Assembly: GCA_015680905.1 (NCBI GenBank)
Contig: CM027379.1
Location: 33,188,501 to 33,252,500, forward strand
Source of the DNA: Coptis chinensis
Lineage: Eukaryota; Streptophyta; Magnoliopsida; Ranunculales; Ranunculaceae
Direction: 5' to 3'
DNA length: 64,000 bases
Shown here: positions 22,100 to 34,110 of the stretch, piece after piece
Numbering within the stretch: position 1 is the stretch's first letter
Layout: each line of letters opens with the position of its first letter
Notes under the pieces: generated by a model
What the model was told of the DNA's origin: nothing
The model's input: only the letters and a program-made list of their open reading frames with translations
The model's database searches: none
Translations under genes and position numbers: made by a program

Positions 22100-24698
22100 C
22101 TTGGTGCCTAATTATGTGTGGGGGTGCTTTCTGTGTTAATTTTTTTTATGGAAAGACCCACAACTCTTTAGATTGTTGATATATGGTAAACTGCATGTTA
22201 ATATATATTAGATAAAGTCTCGAGTATCTGACTATAAAAGACTTATAGTATTCTTCAGTGTACTCCATTCCAATATTATATTATGGGAATACACCATGAG
22301 TTTCATTTTCATTTTTTCTTTGTAATTTTGTTTTTCCAAAAATCAAACATATAAAGATTAAAAAATTAAAACATAAACATGTATTAGTAAGTCTAGGGAA
22401 TCTGACTTTAAAAGACCCAAGTTTTTGTAAAATACCACCTTTCTAGAGTATAGGCCAAACAAAATTTTTCAAACTTAAAAAGTGTTTTCAAATTTTGTTT
22501 GGGGGTGGAGTATTTTGGTATTTCATTTCAAAACTTTTTGCCATCTTTTTGCCTGTCATGTTTACTCCAGTAAAGTCTAGGTTAGTTAGTTAAGTAATTT
22601 AAATGTGATATTGAATTATTTCATGAACCCCCTTCTCCCAAATTGTTTGGGGGTGGTATATTTAATTTTAGCATATTGTACATTCACGTATTAAAATTGC
22701 ATGTATAAATATCAAAATATAGAACCCCATGTGCATTGTTGATTTAATTGGGATGCATAATGTAATTAGGTACCTTAATTTCATAAAATTTAACTATTTA
22801 GTGGAATTTCGGAAGCTAATCTTATAAGAGCCACGATATGCGCATGCTTGATTTGTGAATTTATAGTATTATTTTATTTATGTTAGAGTCTGCTTATGTC
22901 CCAAACGCTATTTATTATTTCATGTCATCCCTATAACGCGAGGAACTCATATAGGAGTTCTGTATGTTTTTATTTATTTATATTAGTATAGATTAACCCT
23001 TTTTTTTTTTTTTTTTTTTTTCAGGTGCTCCCATTTACAAGTACGTTTCTATGGTACTCTCTATCCTTTAATTTCATTCCATACTTTGGGGACAAAGCAT
23101 GAATCTGTTTGGGGGATAGAAACATGTTGTAAATGTTTAAGCATATATTAGGTTGTATATTACGCACTTTTCTTTATAAAAATGTTAAAATCATAAAAAT
23201 AGTTTATACAATGCACTTAGTGATAATGGTATTGTTCCCTTCTCCATGATGATATTAGTCTAGAAATCTCACGTAGTACTTGAATTAGGATTTAATTTTT
23301 GAAACTTAGATTAATATGTAGGTAATAGTCATTGTATCTTTTATTGAACATCTTGCATGAGCATCTATGAATGTATTTGGCAGTATTTTTCTGAGACCTA
23401 GGTTAGAGTACTTAATACATATCTTGTGAGCATCTAGCCTAAAAGCCTCATAAGAGTGATATATATGAGCGATAACACAAGGGAGAAGTCAAATCCGAGT
23501 AGAGAAATCACACATCCACTTGCTTGATCACCATACTATATCCTAAGCGAGAATTTAGGCCCTCTTTGAATCGATATAGCCTGAAATTCTGACCTAAGTA
23601 ATTATCCGGTAGTTGCCCCATTGAGCCTTTTCATTAACCTTTTCACAAACCACAAGTCCTTTACCCAATAAAACAAAATAAAAATAAAATAAAATCAGCC
23701 TACCTATCTAGATAAGTCTGAGAAATAGGATGAGTGAAGAAAAGAGAAGAGAAAAACTTATGTAAACAAAAATTAATTAGCTGCTTCAAAAGAAAAAGAA
23801 ATAGAAAAAAAGAAAAGAGAAAGAAAGTTTCCATCCAAAGAAAATAAAAATAAAATAGAAATAAAATAAAAAATTAGAACTCTAAAAACAGAATCAAAGG
23901 AGTCAAAAGTCAAAACAAAAGGGCTAAGGATGGAAACAAAGTGCAGAAGCAAAGTAAGAACAAAGTTTTCTCTAGTTACATATATATTTTGAAGACTTTA
24001 TTATCTCAGACTTGTCTTTTTGATTATCCATTTCCTTCATTCTTTAACAAACACCTAAACCCCGTATCACCTAATAAAGACCTTTAGCTCAATTAGGAAT
24101 ATGTTGGTGTGATAGTAAGTGGTAGATATGCTTGATCGACCTCGGCTTCTTTAGATTGTCATTGAGATTGTGAGAAAACGTGTGCCCACTGCATACTGGA
24201 GTTAGCAAACTTGAGTAGAAAAGTTAGAGTGTTATGTGTTTTGACATATTCCTTGTGAGAACCTACTTAGGCACGCTACCCAAAAGTTTCATAAACATAC
24301 CTGCCATTGCATTTCATAGCATAGTTCATTGTATAGTTGTTTATCTTAAGATGATTTGATTATTATGCATATAATAATTTAGTAGTTAGATTGATGATCA
24401 TTGTTTAAATGCTAATGAGATGTATAGATATTTGAGATAAAATTAGGGGACAATTACTTTTATTATTTAGTCGTTGTAGTATAAATGAAGTTTGTGAGTA
24501 TCACCTCTGGAAAACTCTCACGAGGCTATAACTAGTTTACTAGGGAATCCTAGTGGTTTAAGGCCTTATTGCATATTGTCAATGCAATCGCACTCTGCGA
24601 AATGATATTAGTTAATTAGAACCACATTTTTGGCCACTTATCTGTTTTTATTTCTCATCTTTGCTTGAGGACAAGCAAAATACTGTTTGGGGGTGGTG
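22100..24698 (+). other. Element A long non-coding 3' region
   Basis: No domain. It contains repeated polypurine-like tracts TTTGGGGG (22497, 22651, 23109, 24686) and hairpins before two of them (23084-23097, 24660-24679). It also has a block of hairpins at about 24520-24590 and a block with TCCACTTGCTTGATCACC (23515), all shared with elements B, F and D. Confidence 0.8.
24660..24698 (+). other. Element A terminal hairpin plus polypurine tract
   Basis: TTTGCTTGAGGACAAGCAAA folds into an 8-bp stem with AGGA loop, followed by TTTGGGGGTGG directly before the 3' LTR at 24699. The tract is the primer for plus-strand DNA in this family. Confidence 0.85.
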
Positions 24699-25087
24699 TG
24701 ATAAGCACCCAAAAGTGTAGTTTAAGTCCCTTAATAGTATTACATTTAGGCCAATTATGTTTATAATAAATAAGAATTAGTAATGTTTATGTGTTTTTGT
24801 GTATTTAAGGTCTTGAAGTTGTTTATGTGCTTAAAGATGTCATTTTGCATTGAAAATGAGTCAAGATGATTGCTGAGGAAGTTTTTACATTTAAAGCCCA
24901 AATCTGTAAAAGTAGACTAAAAGTGTACTAAAGTAATTTCCATCAGCTGTGGCCTCTTTAGACTTAACCTAATGGACTTTGGGCTCACATTAGAGGCCCA
25001 AAGTCTCCTTTTTTGGTCCATGCGTGAAAATGTAACCCTAACCCTATCCTATATAAAGAGGGTTAAGGCTAAACCAAACTTAGCTAC
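24699..25087 (+). repeat. Element A 3' LTR, first part
   Basis: Starts TGATAAGCACCC and is interrupted at 25088 by element B with target duplication GCTAC. The second part resumes at 50949. Confidence 0.92.
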
Positions 25088-25302
25088 TGATCAGCTCCCA
25101 AATGTCCATTTTATTACCCATATATTGCCGTATTATAGCCCGTCTTACGCTTAGCGAAAAGATAACTCATAGCTTTTATTATATTTTTCAGGTTATGGAG
25201 TATTTCAGACCACTTATCCTAAAAGCTGCTTCTTAACACCAAAAGAAGCCTTAATCACACTTATTATGAAGACCAGAAGCAGCTATGGAAAAGTGCTGAA
25301 AA

Positions 25303-25350
25303 AGTCAAAGTCAACGGTCAAAGTCAAAAGATAAGGTCAAAAGTCAAAGC
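25303..25350 (+). promoter_or_regulatory. W-box-like GTCAA array in B LTR
   Basis: Six GTCAA words (complement TTGAC, the WRKY-factor core) in about 48 bp, roughly 165-210 bp upstream of the TATA box. The arrangement recurs in every LTR of this family in the window. Confidence 0.6.
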
Positions 25351-25514
25351 CCTCAAATCAGAAGACCAGAGATGGATGCCCTTATCTCAAAATAAGACAT
25401 TCTCCCAAAACCTACCTTGGTCAAGAAGAAATTAAAAAGCAAAAGCAAAAGTGAAGTGTGAGGTGTCTCATTTATAATGGAGAAGGACAAATCTGTAAAA
25501 GGCAAAAGTAGGGG

Positions 25515-25522
25515 TATATAAT
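25515..25522 (+). promoter_or_regulatory. TATA box in B 5' LTR
   Basis: GGGGTATATAATCC, also found in the 3' LTR (50536) and the solo LTR (33077). Confidence 0.65.
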
Positions 25523-25922
25523 CCAAAAGTAAGGGAAAGAGAAAACATCCATTGTCTTAGGATCCAAACCATTTGGTTTGTTTAATTTCTTGTCTAGTTT
25601 TTCTATTCAAGTTTTTACTTTATTGTTCTTCATTTCCTTTTAATTAAAACTTGTTATTTTCATTTGTTATTATTTCAATCTTCAATCAATCTTTGTTGTT
25701 CTTGTTTCAATCATCATCAATCTTTCTTTTAATGTTTTCAAGTCATTTCAATACCAACAACTAAAGCTTTCTTGTTTTCATTAGCTTAAAACCAATCTAA
25801 TCTATACAAATAGTCTACCTTTCTTCTTCACAACTCCCAAACTCAACCTCTAAACAATTTAGGATGAACCTCACTTCTAAACAAACTTTTTGAAGTAACA
25901 CACCACAATACAATAGCCTTCA

Positions 25923-27480
25923 AATGGCGCCGCCGTCATGGATTGAAGGAGAAAGAGTGCTTGGTTGAGAATCTAAGAAGGAAGCATCATTCTCATCCCT
26001 CCATTCCTATTTTTTTTTTCAATTTTTCGTCATTTTATTTTATTGCTTTTCAGTACTGATCTACTTTCTTGCAAATCAGGGTATGAGACCAACAACCTGG
26101 AGAGGAGCTGAAGACACAGCCAAAAGACGACCAAACTTCTCCGGTGTCGGCAAGTGACCGCGCGGGCGATCACGAGCTAACTAGGGGGCGACTGCCTAGT
26201 CACTTCCAGAGACGTGGGTCCAGTTTTTTGGCAGCTCAGTTGGTTTTTGATGAATAGTTGTACACCGAGCCCAGATTTTGTAATAGAGTAAGAGAAGTTA
26301 GTGGAACTTGTTTGTAATAGTTAGAGATACAAAGAAAAACAAAAAAATTTAGGAAAAATTGGTTTTTGATTGATTCTTTATGATGAACATGAGTTAAACT
26401 TGGTTTAAGTTATTATATACTTACCAAGGGATTAGAGTTTTAATTCCCTTGGGAAGTTCAAGTGTGTGAGGCAAGTTGTGGATCATAGCTTATACACTAT
26501 GAATCAACTTGGTAATCAATACTCTAAGTCCATTTGACTATAGTTAATTTAGCTTATCAATCTAAAACTAGTTAATCTATTAAATTAGTATAATATTAGT
26601 TTTGTTTTAAGTTTGGGCCCTTGAAAGCAAAGTTGTATAAATTATAAAAAACCCAACTTGTGGGCTTTTCTAAGTGGGCTTTTATTGTAATTTAAAATAG
26701 GGTAAAGCTCGAAAGGTTGGGCCTGATTCTCAGATCATGCGCCAACCGACGTTGCTTTCTCCTCAAGCAGCGTGTAAGCACAGCTTGAGAGGTAAATTCT
26801 AAACCTCCTCGAAGCCCAAGTATGATACCTTGTGTGTTCAAGCATGCTTACATGATTGTTTGAAATTTACTTTCCACATTGTAATTTACATTTGTGCATA
26901 AGGCTGAACCCGAGCCACATAACAACCATTGGGAAGTCATTACATAATGTAGGTAAATTGGATGTTGCTTGATTCTTGAAAGCCCCCTAGACCAAAAAAA
27001 TGAATTAAAATCAATCAACTAGAGCCCAAAGTAGTCATGTTTCTCTAGAAAAGGACAAAAATATAGCCATGAGGATTTAGAGTAATCAGTTACCAGATTC
27101 CGGTGGACCAACTACCTTCCTCACTCCCCTCCCTCATATTCATCGTGAGTGAGATTCTTGGTAGCGCACCACTTAGTGAAGTGACCGCCTACTCTTCTGA
27201 GATGCGTAGTAGAGCCATCCTAGTCCTACACCTAATTGTTCCTCTGAATAGGGCATAGTAAAATATAGGCCAAAAGCAAAGTTTTCAAAACTCCATACTT
27301 ACAAAAATGAATTTCGAATTCTTGAGCATACATTGCACCGTTTGCACATATTAGGATAGTTTTGGGATCTTGCTAAAAGTGTATGATACTGCGTTCAGGC
27401 ACTTCTAGCTTTAGCAAGAATAAAACTTACTCATGTAGGATAGCTCGTCGCCCTGTACAATCTCCTGTTTCTGTCCTCCA
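25923..27480 (+). other. Element B primer site and leader
   Basis: The primer-binding site ATGGCGCCG of Athila type follows the LTR at once. The rest is a non-coding leader; a Gly-Ala-Ser-poor, mixed region with GC-richer patches near 26120-26220 and 26750-26800. No gene recognised before gag at about 27485. Confidence 0.65.
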
Positions 27481-27484
27481 TCTC

Positions 27485-28770
27485 ATAAGATGGCTGAAGA
27501 AGTAGTGCAAGCTGAAGAGCCTCTCTCCAACTTCTACACACCGTTGCAAGATTGGCCTCCATCTTGTATACAACTCACACTGCTCGCAAGGGATTTTCAC
27601 ATTCCACCGAACGTGTTCAATCTTCTGCCCATCCTTTAAGGGCATCTCCAATGGGGGGGGTGTAAACTGTATAGAGTGGAAATTTTACACTCCAAATATA
27701 AAAAACTCTCTCCAATGGGGGTGCTATATCATAGGCAATAGTGTATTAGCTAATAGAGAGGGTGGGGAATTCCCCCTCTCGCTATTAGTTAATAAAAAGC
27801 TCAGGCGACACTCGAACTGACGTCTGAGTGAAATAATTTTCGGACGTCACTTGGAGTGACGTCCCTTTCTAATTCTAAAGTAATTTTTTAACTCGGACGT
27901 CACTTTAAGTGACGTCCCAGTTTAAATTAAAGAGGGACGTCACTTTAGACGTCACTTAAAGTGACGTCCGAGTTTAAAATCTATTTTTTTTTACACTTCT
28001 CCATTAGGGAGTATAGAGTGTGGATATTTATAAGCTATATAATAGTATACAATTAGAGGTGTAAAATCCTAATGGCACCTATGTGGAGCCTAGGTGGAGG
28101 TGTAATTTTACACCCCGCATTGGAGATGCCCTAAGGGTTAAAACATGAATTACTGTACGAGCATCTACGCCGGATACATGAAGTATGTAATACTTTTCAT
28201 CATCTGGGTGTCATTGACAATCAGGTTAAGCTACGAGTGTTTCCTTTCAGTCTAGCTGGTAGGAGTTATGCTTGGCTTCTTTCACAGAAGGCCGAATCTT
28301 TTGATACATGGGAAAATATTGTGTTCTCCTTCATGAAGAAGTACTTTCCACATAAGAAAAGAGAAGAGATAAGAAGCAAGATGCAGTTCTTCAGATAGAG
28401 CCCGAGTGAGACATTTTCCGAAGCATGAGATAGATTCTTTGACCTACTCCATTCATGTCCTCACCATAAACTAGAAAAATCCACTATTGTCCAATGATTC
28501 TTCAAAGGCCTTCTCCAAGATCATAAAGTAACCCTCGACATCATGAGTAATGGTAATTTTTTGGATAGAGGTGCAACTGAATCATTAACCTTTCTTGAAA
28601 ACCAAGTTGAAAAGAGTACCCATTGGGGCGACATAAACAATTCCAGAATAGCCCAACCAGTATATCTAAGGCTAGCGGTATTTTTGAAGTGAAATCAGAT
28701 CTAGAAATCAAAACCTTAATCGAAACCCTCACAAGAAAGATAGATGCCCTCACAACCAAATAAAAAGACC
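27485..28770 (+). pseudogene. Element B gag, split by a MITE
   Basis: Athila gag start near 27489 (MAEEVVQAEEPLSN, then FHIPPNVFNLLPI). After the MITE at 27640-28131 come YEHLRRIHEVCNTFHHL, KLRVFPFSLAGRSYAWL and FFKGLLQDHKVTLDIM. Same domain order as gag of element A. Fossil with several breaks. Confidence 0.85.
27640..28131. mobile_element. PIF/Harbinger (Tourist-like) MITE
   Basis: Perfect 14-bp terminal inverted repeats GGGCATCTCCAATG (27640-27653) and CATTGGAGATGCCC (28118-28131), flanked by TAA on both sides as the 3-bp target duplication of this superfamily. Length 492 bp, no coding capacity. The interior holds eight GACGTC palindromes in about 150 bp (27819-27968), several paired into short hairpins by the context GGACGTCACTTTAAGTGACG. 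It sits in the gag of element B, so it arrived after B. Confidence 0.9.
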
Positions 28771-28787
28771 AAATACCTCATCCTGTC

Positions 28788-29560
28788 ATGAACGTAAATA
28801 CCTCACCATGCAATTTATGTCTAAGCTTAAATCATATAGATGCCACCTGTCCCTTGATCGCAAACCTATCATCACTTCAGCCAGAAGAAGTATGTGCTTT
28901 CAACGTACCAAATGCATCGTGGAGACAACATCCAAACTTCGCATGGACCAACATTCCACAAAACCAAACACCACCAGGTTTCAACAAACCAACAAATACA
29001 TTCAGACAAAGACAAGGATAAGGTACCTATAACAATCAGAATAGAGCATTGGTTCCATCACAGTTTAACTAGAACTATCAATAACGAAAGAGACCTAGTT
29101 CCCGTTACACCATCAACTAGTGTCCAAACAGATAAGCTCACCGAAATAATGCTACTTGTTATGCAACAACAAACCCAAATCTTAGCATCCATGCAACAAT
29201 CTCTGAATTTGTTAGCCCAAGATAAAACCTAGAAAAGTTTATTGCCAAGCCAAAAAGTTCAAAACCTTAAAACCCAAGACATTAAGGCAGTCACAACCTT
29301 GCGATTTGGCAAAACTGTTGACAACAAAGTAGTCTTACTAGAAGACCCTACACCTATAGAGGTAACCATTCTAGTACTAGAACCGGAAATTGAAAACCAA
29401 ATACCTCCATATATCCCTAGCAATGTTCCAGTCCCTAAACCATCAATTCGTCCACCTAACCCAGTTAGACAATACAAACCAAAGGCACCTTTTCCAGCTC
29501 GCCTAATGACACCCAAGGAGGATGAAAATTTTGATGAAATCAGATAAACATTTAAAAGTC
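28788..29560 (+). pseudogene. Element B gag tail and linker
   Basis: Cys/His-containing segment (CNLCLSLNHIDATCP, a zinc-knuckle-like C-x2-C pattern) and Gln-rich stretch (MQQQTQILASMQQSL), then the Pro-rich linker to protease. Same order as in A and F. Confidence 0.75.
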
Positions 29561-29628
29561 TAACCATAAACCTACCATTTCTCGATGCCATCAAACATTT
29601 ATCCAAGCATGCCAAGTTTCTTAAGGAT

Positions 29629-30125
29629 ATGTGCACTAACAAAAGGAAAAATAACATTTCAAAAGATGTCTTCCTTACAGAACAATTTCCATCCCTCACA
29701 GAGACCAACAGAATCGTCAAATATAAAGATCCTGGTCGTCCTACCATCCCTTGCACTATAGGAGACAAGTACACTACAACTGCCTTGCTTGATCTTGGAG
29801 CAAGTGTTAACCTCCTTCCATACTGCCTATTTAAACAACTCGGTTTCCACGAGCTTACACCTACCACCCTGACATTGCAATTAGCCAACCGATCTATCAA
29901 TACCGAAAAGGAGTTGTAAAAAATGTGATTGTCAAGGTTAATGATTTTTACTACCTTGTTGATTTTATCATCCTCGACATTGAAGTAGCTCATGATGCCA
30001 TACCCATCATTCTAAGGTACCCATTCTTGGCAACTGCCAACGCCCTCATAAATTGCCATAATGGATCTATGACCATATCTTTCGGGAACCTTTCAGTAGA
30101 AGTCAATGTTTTCAAGATGATGTAA
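29629..30125 (+). pseudogene. Element B aspartic protease
   Basis: Carries LLDLGASVNLLPY at about 29790 and, further on, the block PFLATANALINCHNGSM near 30020. Matures the polyprotein in a living element. Fossil. Confidence 0.88.
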
Positions 30126-30129
30126 CAAC

Positions 30130-31445
30130 AAATGGAAGAAGAGTTGGATGACGAAGTTACTATGATAGACAGTGTAGTGCAAGAGTACTATGACCGAACT
30201 TTCCCAGAAAATGAGGTGCATCAGTTCTTATCCTTCAGAGATTAAGAGTTTGATATGGATCAGTATAAAGAAGATACCTCGATAACTTTGGAATCAGTTC
30301 CCTTATGCACTTCAGATTTTGAGTTACTTGAACATAAAGAGACATCACCAGCGCAGGTGTTTTCAATGGAAGAACAGAATCCTGTAGAGACATTGTTACC
30401 CATAACACCTACACCTACTCCTGCTCTTAAGCCTCTCCCTCCTAACTTAAAATATATCTATCTTGATACCGATGGTACACATCCTATCATCATTTCATCC
30501 CAGTTGTCAAAAGAGGAAGAAGAGCACTTAATTAGAGTGATTTAAGAACACCGTTCTGCCATTGGTTGGTCTCTTGATGATATAAAAGGAATTGATCCAA
30601 AGATTTGCACCCATCGGATTCACATGGAAGAGAATGTCAATACCTCTAGAGGGCCACAACGCCGGTTAAATCCAGCTATGAAAAAGGTAGTAAGGGCGGA
30701 GATCCTGAGATTACTGGATGCTGGGATCATTTACCCTATATCTGACAGCGAATGGGTCAGCCCTATTCATGTAGTGCCAAAGAAATCTGGGATTATAATA
30801 GCCCATAATGAGGAAGGAGAGCTGATACCAGCACACGTTCCCATCATGTGGAGGATTTGTATTGATTACCGAAAGCTAAATGTCGTCACAAGGAAAGATA
30901 ATTTCCCCCTGCCATTTGTAGATCAGATGCTTGAACGCTTAGCAGGACATGCTTATTACTGTTTCTTGGATGGGTATTCAGGGTACTTTCAGATTTTAAT
31001 TGATGACATAGATCAAGAAAAGACTACCTTCACTTGCCCTTTTGGAATATATGCTTATGCATGTATGCCCTTTCGTCTCTGCAATGCACCTGGCACATTT
31101 CAACGTTGCATGCTACGTATTTTTAGTGATATGGTGGAGAGATTCATGGAAGTGTTTAAGGATGATTTTTCCCTCTATGGAGATTCTTTCGATGATTGCT
31201 TATCCAACCTGTCCAAAGTATTGGTGCGTTGTCAGGAAAAGAATCTGGTCCTTAATTGGGAAAAGTGTCACTTCATGGTAAAAAATGGTATAGTGTTAGG
31301 TCACATTGTGTCTAAAAATGTTATAAAAGTTGATAAAGGTAAAATATACAAAATTTCTACTCTACCTATTCCACGGAACATCTGTGACATACGAACCTTC
31401 CTAGGCCATGCTGGATTTTATCGAAGATTTATCCAAAATTGCTAA
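30130..31445 (+). pseudogene. Element B reverse transcriptase
   Basis: The longest open stretch (30624-31445) reads as Ty3/gypsy reverse transcriptase: MKKVVRAEILRLLDAGIIYP, SEWVSPIHVVPKKSG, WRICIDYRKLN, FLDGYSGYFQI, TFTCPFGIYAYACMPFRLCN, LYGDSFDDCL and RTFLGHAGFYRRFI in normal order. An acidic linker precedes it (30250-30545). Fossil copy. Confidence 0.92.
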
Positions 31446-31985
31446 ACCTTTAACTAATCTTCTTATAAAAGATGCACCCTTTGAGTTTAACTCGGAATGC
31501 ATGCATGCTTTTGAAAAGTTGAAAGTCGCCTTAATAATTGCACCTATAATTCAACCTCCTGATTGGTCAAAACCGTTTGAGCTCATGTGTGACGCCAGCG
31601 ACTACGTTGTTGGCTCTGTTCTAGGTCAAAAAATGGGAAGGGACCTATAGTTTTTTACTATGCAAGTAAAACACTAAATGAGGCTCAGCGGAATTATACG
31701 ACCACTGAAAAAGAATTCTTAGCCATTGTCTATGCTTTAGACAAATTTCATCCCTATTTAATAGGTTCAAAAACCTTAATATACACTGATCATGCAGTAC
31801 TTAGGTACCTTCTAGCAAAAAAAGATGCTAAGTAGAGGTTGATCTGATGAATTCTCTTCCTGCAAGAATTCACCTTGGAGATAAAAGATAAAAAAGGAGT
31901 TGAAATCGCAGTGGCTGACCACCTATCTAGGTTAACTGATGATAGTGATAGTGATTCCGAGGCCATTTTAGATTTTTTTTCCTAA
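31408..31985 (+). pseudogene. Element B RNase H
   Basis: Words typical of gypsy RNase H: FELMCDASDYVVGSVLGQ, then YTTTEKEFLAIVYALDKF and YTDHAVLRYLLAKKDAK, ending VADHLSRL. Fossil. Confidence 0.88.
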
Positions 31986-31998
31986 TGAGCATCTTTAC

Positions 31999-34110
31999 GT
32001 GATCCTCTCTGCACCCTGGTATACTGATATTGTGAATTATCTGGTGACTGAAGAGACTCCGCCATTGTGGAATAGAAATCAGAGGAAGAAGTTCTTGGCT
32101 CAAGTAATGTACTATCATTGGGATGGCCCATATCTTTTCAAATACTGCCCATACCAGATCATTCGATGTTGCATTCCAGAATGGGAACAATCTGCTGTTC
32201 TTTCCTTTTCCCATGAGAAGGCTTGTGGAGGGCATTTTAGTGCCAATAAAACCACTGCTAAGGTCTTACAATGTGGATTCTGCTGGTCAACACTCTTTCA
32301 CGATGCATTTCTTCATTGCAAAGCATGTGCTCGTTGCCAACATCTCGGTCGTATTTCTGCACGTAACATGATGCCCTTAAATCCCATTCTCATAGTGAAG
32401 ATTTTCGACGTCTGGGGCATCGATTTCATGGGACCTTTCCCAACTTCTAATGGTTTCATCTACATCCTATTAGCCGTAGACTATGTATCTAAATGGATTG
32501 AGGCCATGCCATGTCGTAACAATGATAACAAAACAGTCATCAGGTTCATAAAAAAAAAATTTTTTCAAGATTCTGTGTTCCAAAAGCTATCATAAGTGAT
32601 GGTGGATCACATTTTTGCAATCGAATTTTTGAACATATTGATCAGCTCCCAAATGTGCATTTTATTACCCTTATATTGCTGCATTACAGTCCCTCTTACG
32701 CTTAACGAAAAGACAACTCATAGCTTTTACTGCCTTTTTCAGGTTAAGGAGTATTTCATACCACTTATCATAAAAGCTGCGTCTTAGCACCAAAAAGAGC
32801 ATTAATCACGCTTATTATGAAGACCAGTAGCTGCTATGTAAAAGTGCTGAAAAAGTCAAGTCAATTGGTCAAACTTAACGGTCAAAGTCAACAATCAAAA
32901 GACTCAATTCAGAAGACCAAAGATGGAGGCCCTTATTTCAAATTATGAAAACTTATCCCTAAACCTACCTTGGTCAAGAAGACACCCATAAAGCAAAAAC
33001 AAAAGCAAAAGTGAAAGGGGTGAGGTGTCTAGTTTATAATGGATGAGGGCAAATCTATAAATGGCAAAAGGAGGGGTATATAAACAAAAAGCAAAGGAGA
33101 GAGAACTCATCCATTGTCTTAGGATCCAAACTATTTGGTTTGTTTATTTTCTTGTCTTGTTTTTCAATTCATGTTTTTAATTTCTTGTTATTTCAATCAA
33201 CTTGTTAGTTCATTTCCTTTATTTCAATCAAACTTGTTATTTGTTCTTTGTTTCAATCTTCATCTTGTTTGCTTGTTTCATTTCAATGTTTTAATCAATC
33301 TTCATTTCATGCTTTCAAGTCATTTTAATCAACAATCAAAGCTTTCAAGTTTATTAACTTAGAACCATTCTAATATTCAAGAGTCTACCTTTCTTCTTCT
33401 ATCTCCCTCACTCAAACTCTAAACAATTTAGGATAAACCTCAACTTCTAAACTCTTTTGAAGTATACTTCCACCAATACTAAAGCTTCACATATCATGAA
33501 AAAAATATGGAGTAACCCACAAGGTTGCAACTCTATACCATCCTCAAACAAGTGGTCAAATAGAAGTCTCTAATTGAGAGATTAAACGTATCTTGGAGAA
33601 AACAGTTAATCCAAATAGAAAAGACTGGTCTCTCCGACTGAACGATGCACCATGGGAATACATAACTACTTTTAAAACACTTATAGGGATGTCCCCCCTA
33701 TAGGTTTGTCTTTGGAAAACCTTGTCATCTACCAGTTGAACTAGAGCATCATGCCTTGTGGGGCAATAAAAACCCTTAATTATAATCTCGATGTGGCAAG
33801 TGAAAACTATAAACTACAAATAAACGAGCTCGAAGAGATTCGAAATGATGCTTATGACCTTTCAAAAGATTACAAAACCAACATGAAAAGGATTCATGAC
33901 AAGCATATTTGATGATAACAATTCGAAGTTGGTGAAAACATTTTGCTTTATAACTCTAGCTTGCATCTTTTTCCAGAAAAACTGAATACTTGATGGACTA
34001 GTCCTTTTAATATAACTGAAGTCACCCTTTATGGGACTATTACTTTAAATAACCATAATGACAACAGTACCTTTAAAGTCAATGGTCAGCGCCACAAATA
34101 TTTTCTTGAG
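31999..34110 (+). pseudogene. Element B integrase, split by a solo LTR
   Basis: Zinc-binding region (HEKACGGHFSANKT, CKACARCQHLG) and catalytic-core start (FDVWGIDFMGPFP, YVSKWIEA) at 31999-32595. After the solo LTR (32639-33489) the core continues with HKVATLYHPQT-like sequence from about 33510 and decays towards 34100. Fossil, several breaks. Confidence 0.85.
32639..33489 (+). mobile_element. Solo LTR of the B family in B integrase
   Basis: TGATCAGCTCCC to GCTTCA, 851 bp, with perfect target duplication CATAT (32634-32638 and 33490-33494). GTCAA array at 32854-32892 and TATATAAA at 33077. A relative of B inserted into B and was reduced to one LTR. Confidence 0.92.

Larger units (their letters stand above)
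25088..25922 (+). repeat. Element B 5' LTR
   Basis: TGATCAGCTCCC to GCCTTCA, about 835 bp. It contains a GTCAA array (25303-25350) and TATA box TATATAA at about 25515. Confidence 0.92.

Noticed and set aside
22497-22507. 3' polypurine tract marking an LTR edge inside element A
   Set aside because: TTTGGGGGTGG occurs here and at 22651 without an LTR start behind it; the true edge is at 24699.
29259-29993. Long minus-strand frame of 244 codons
   Set aside because: Antisense shadow of the protease region of element B; no recognisable domain on that strand.
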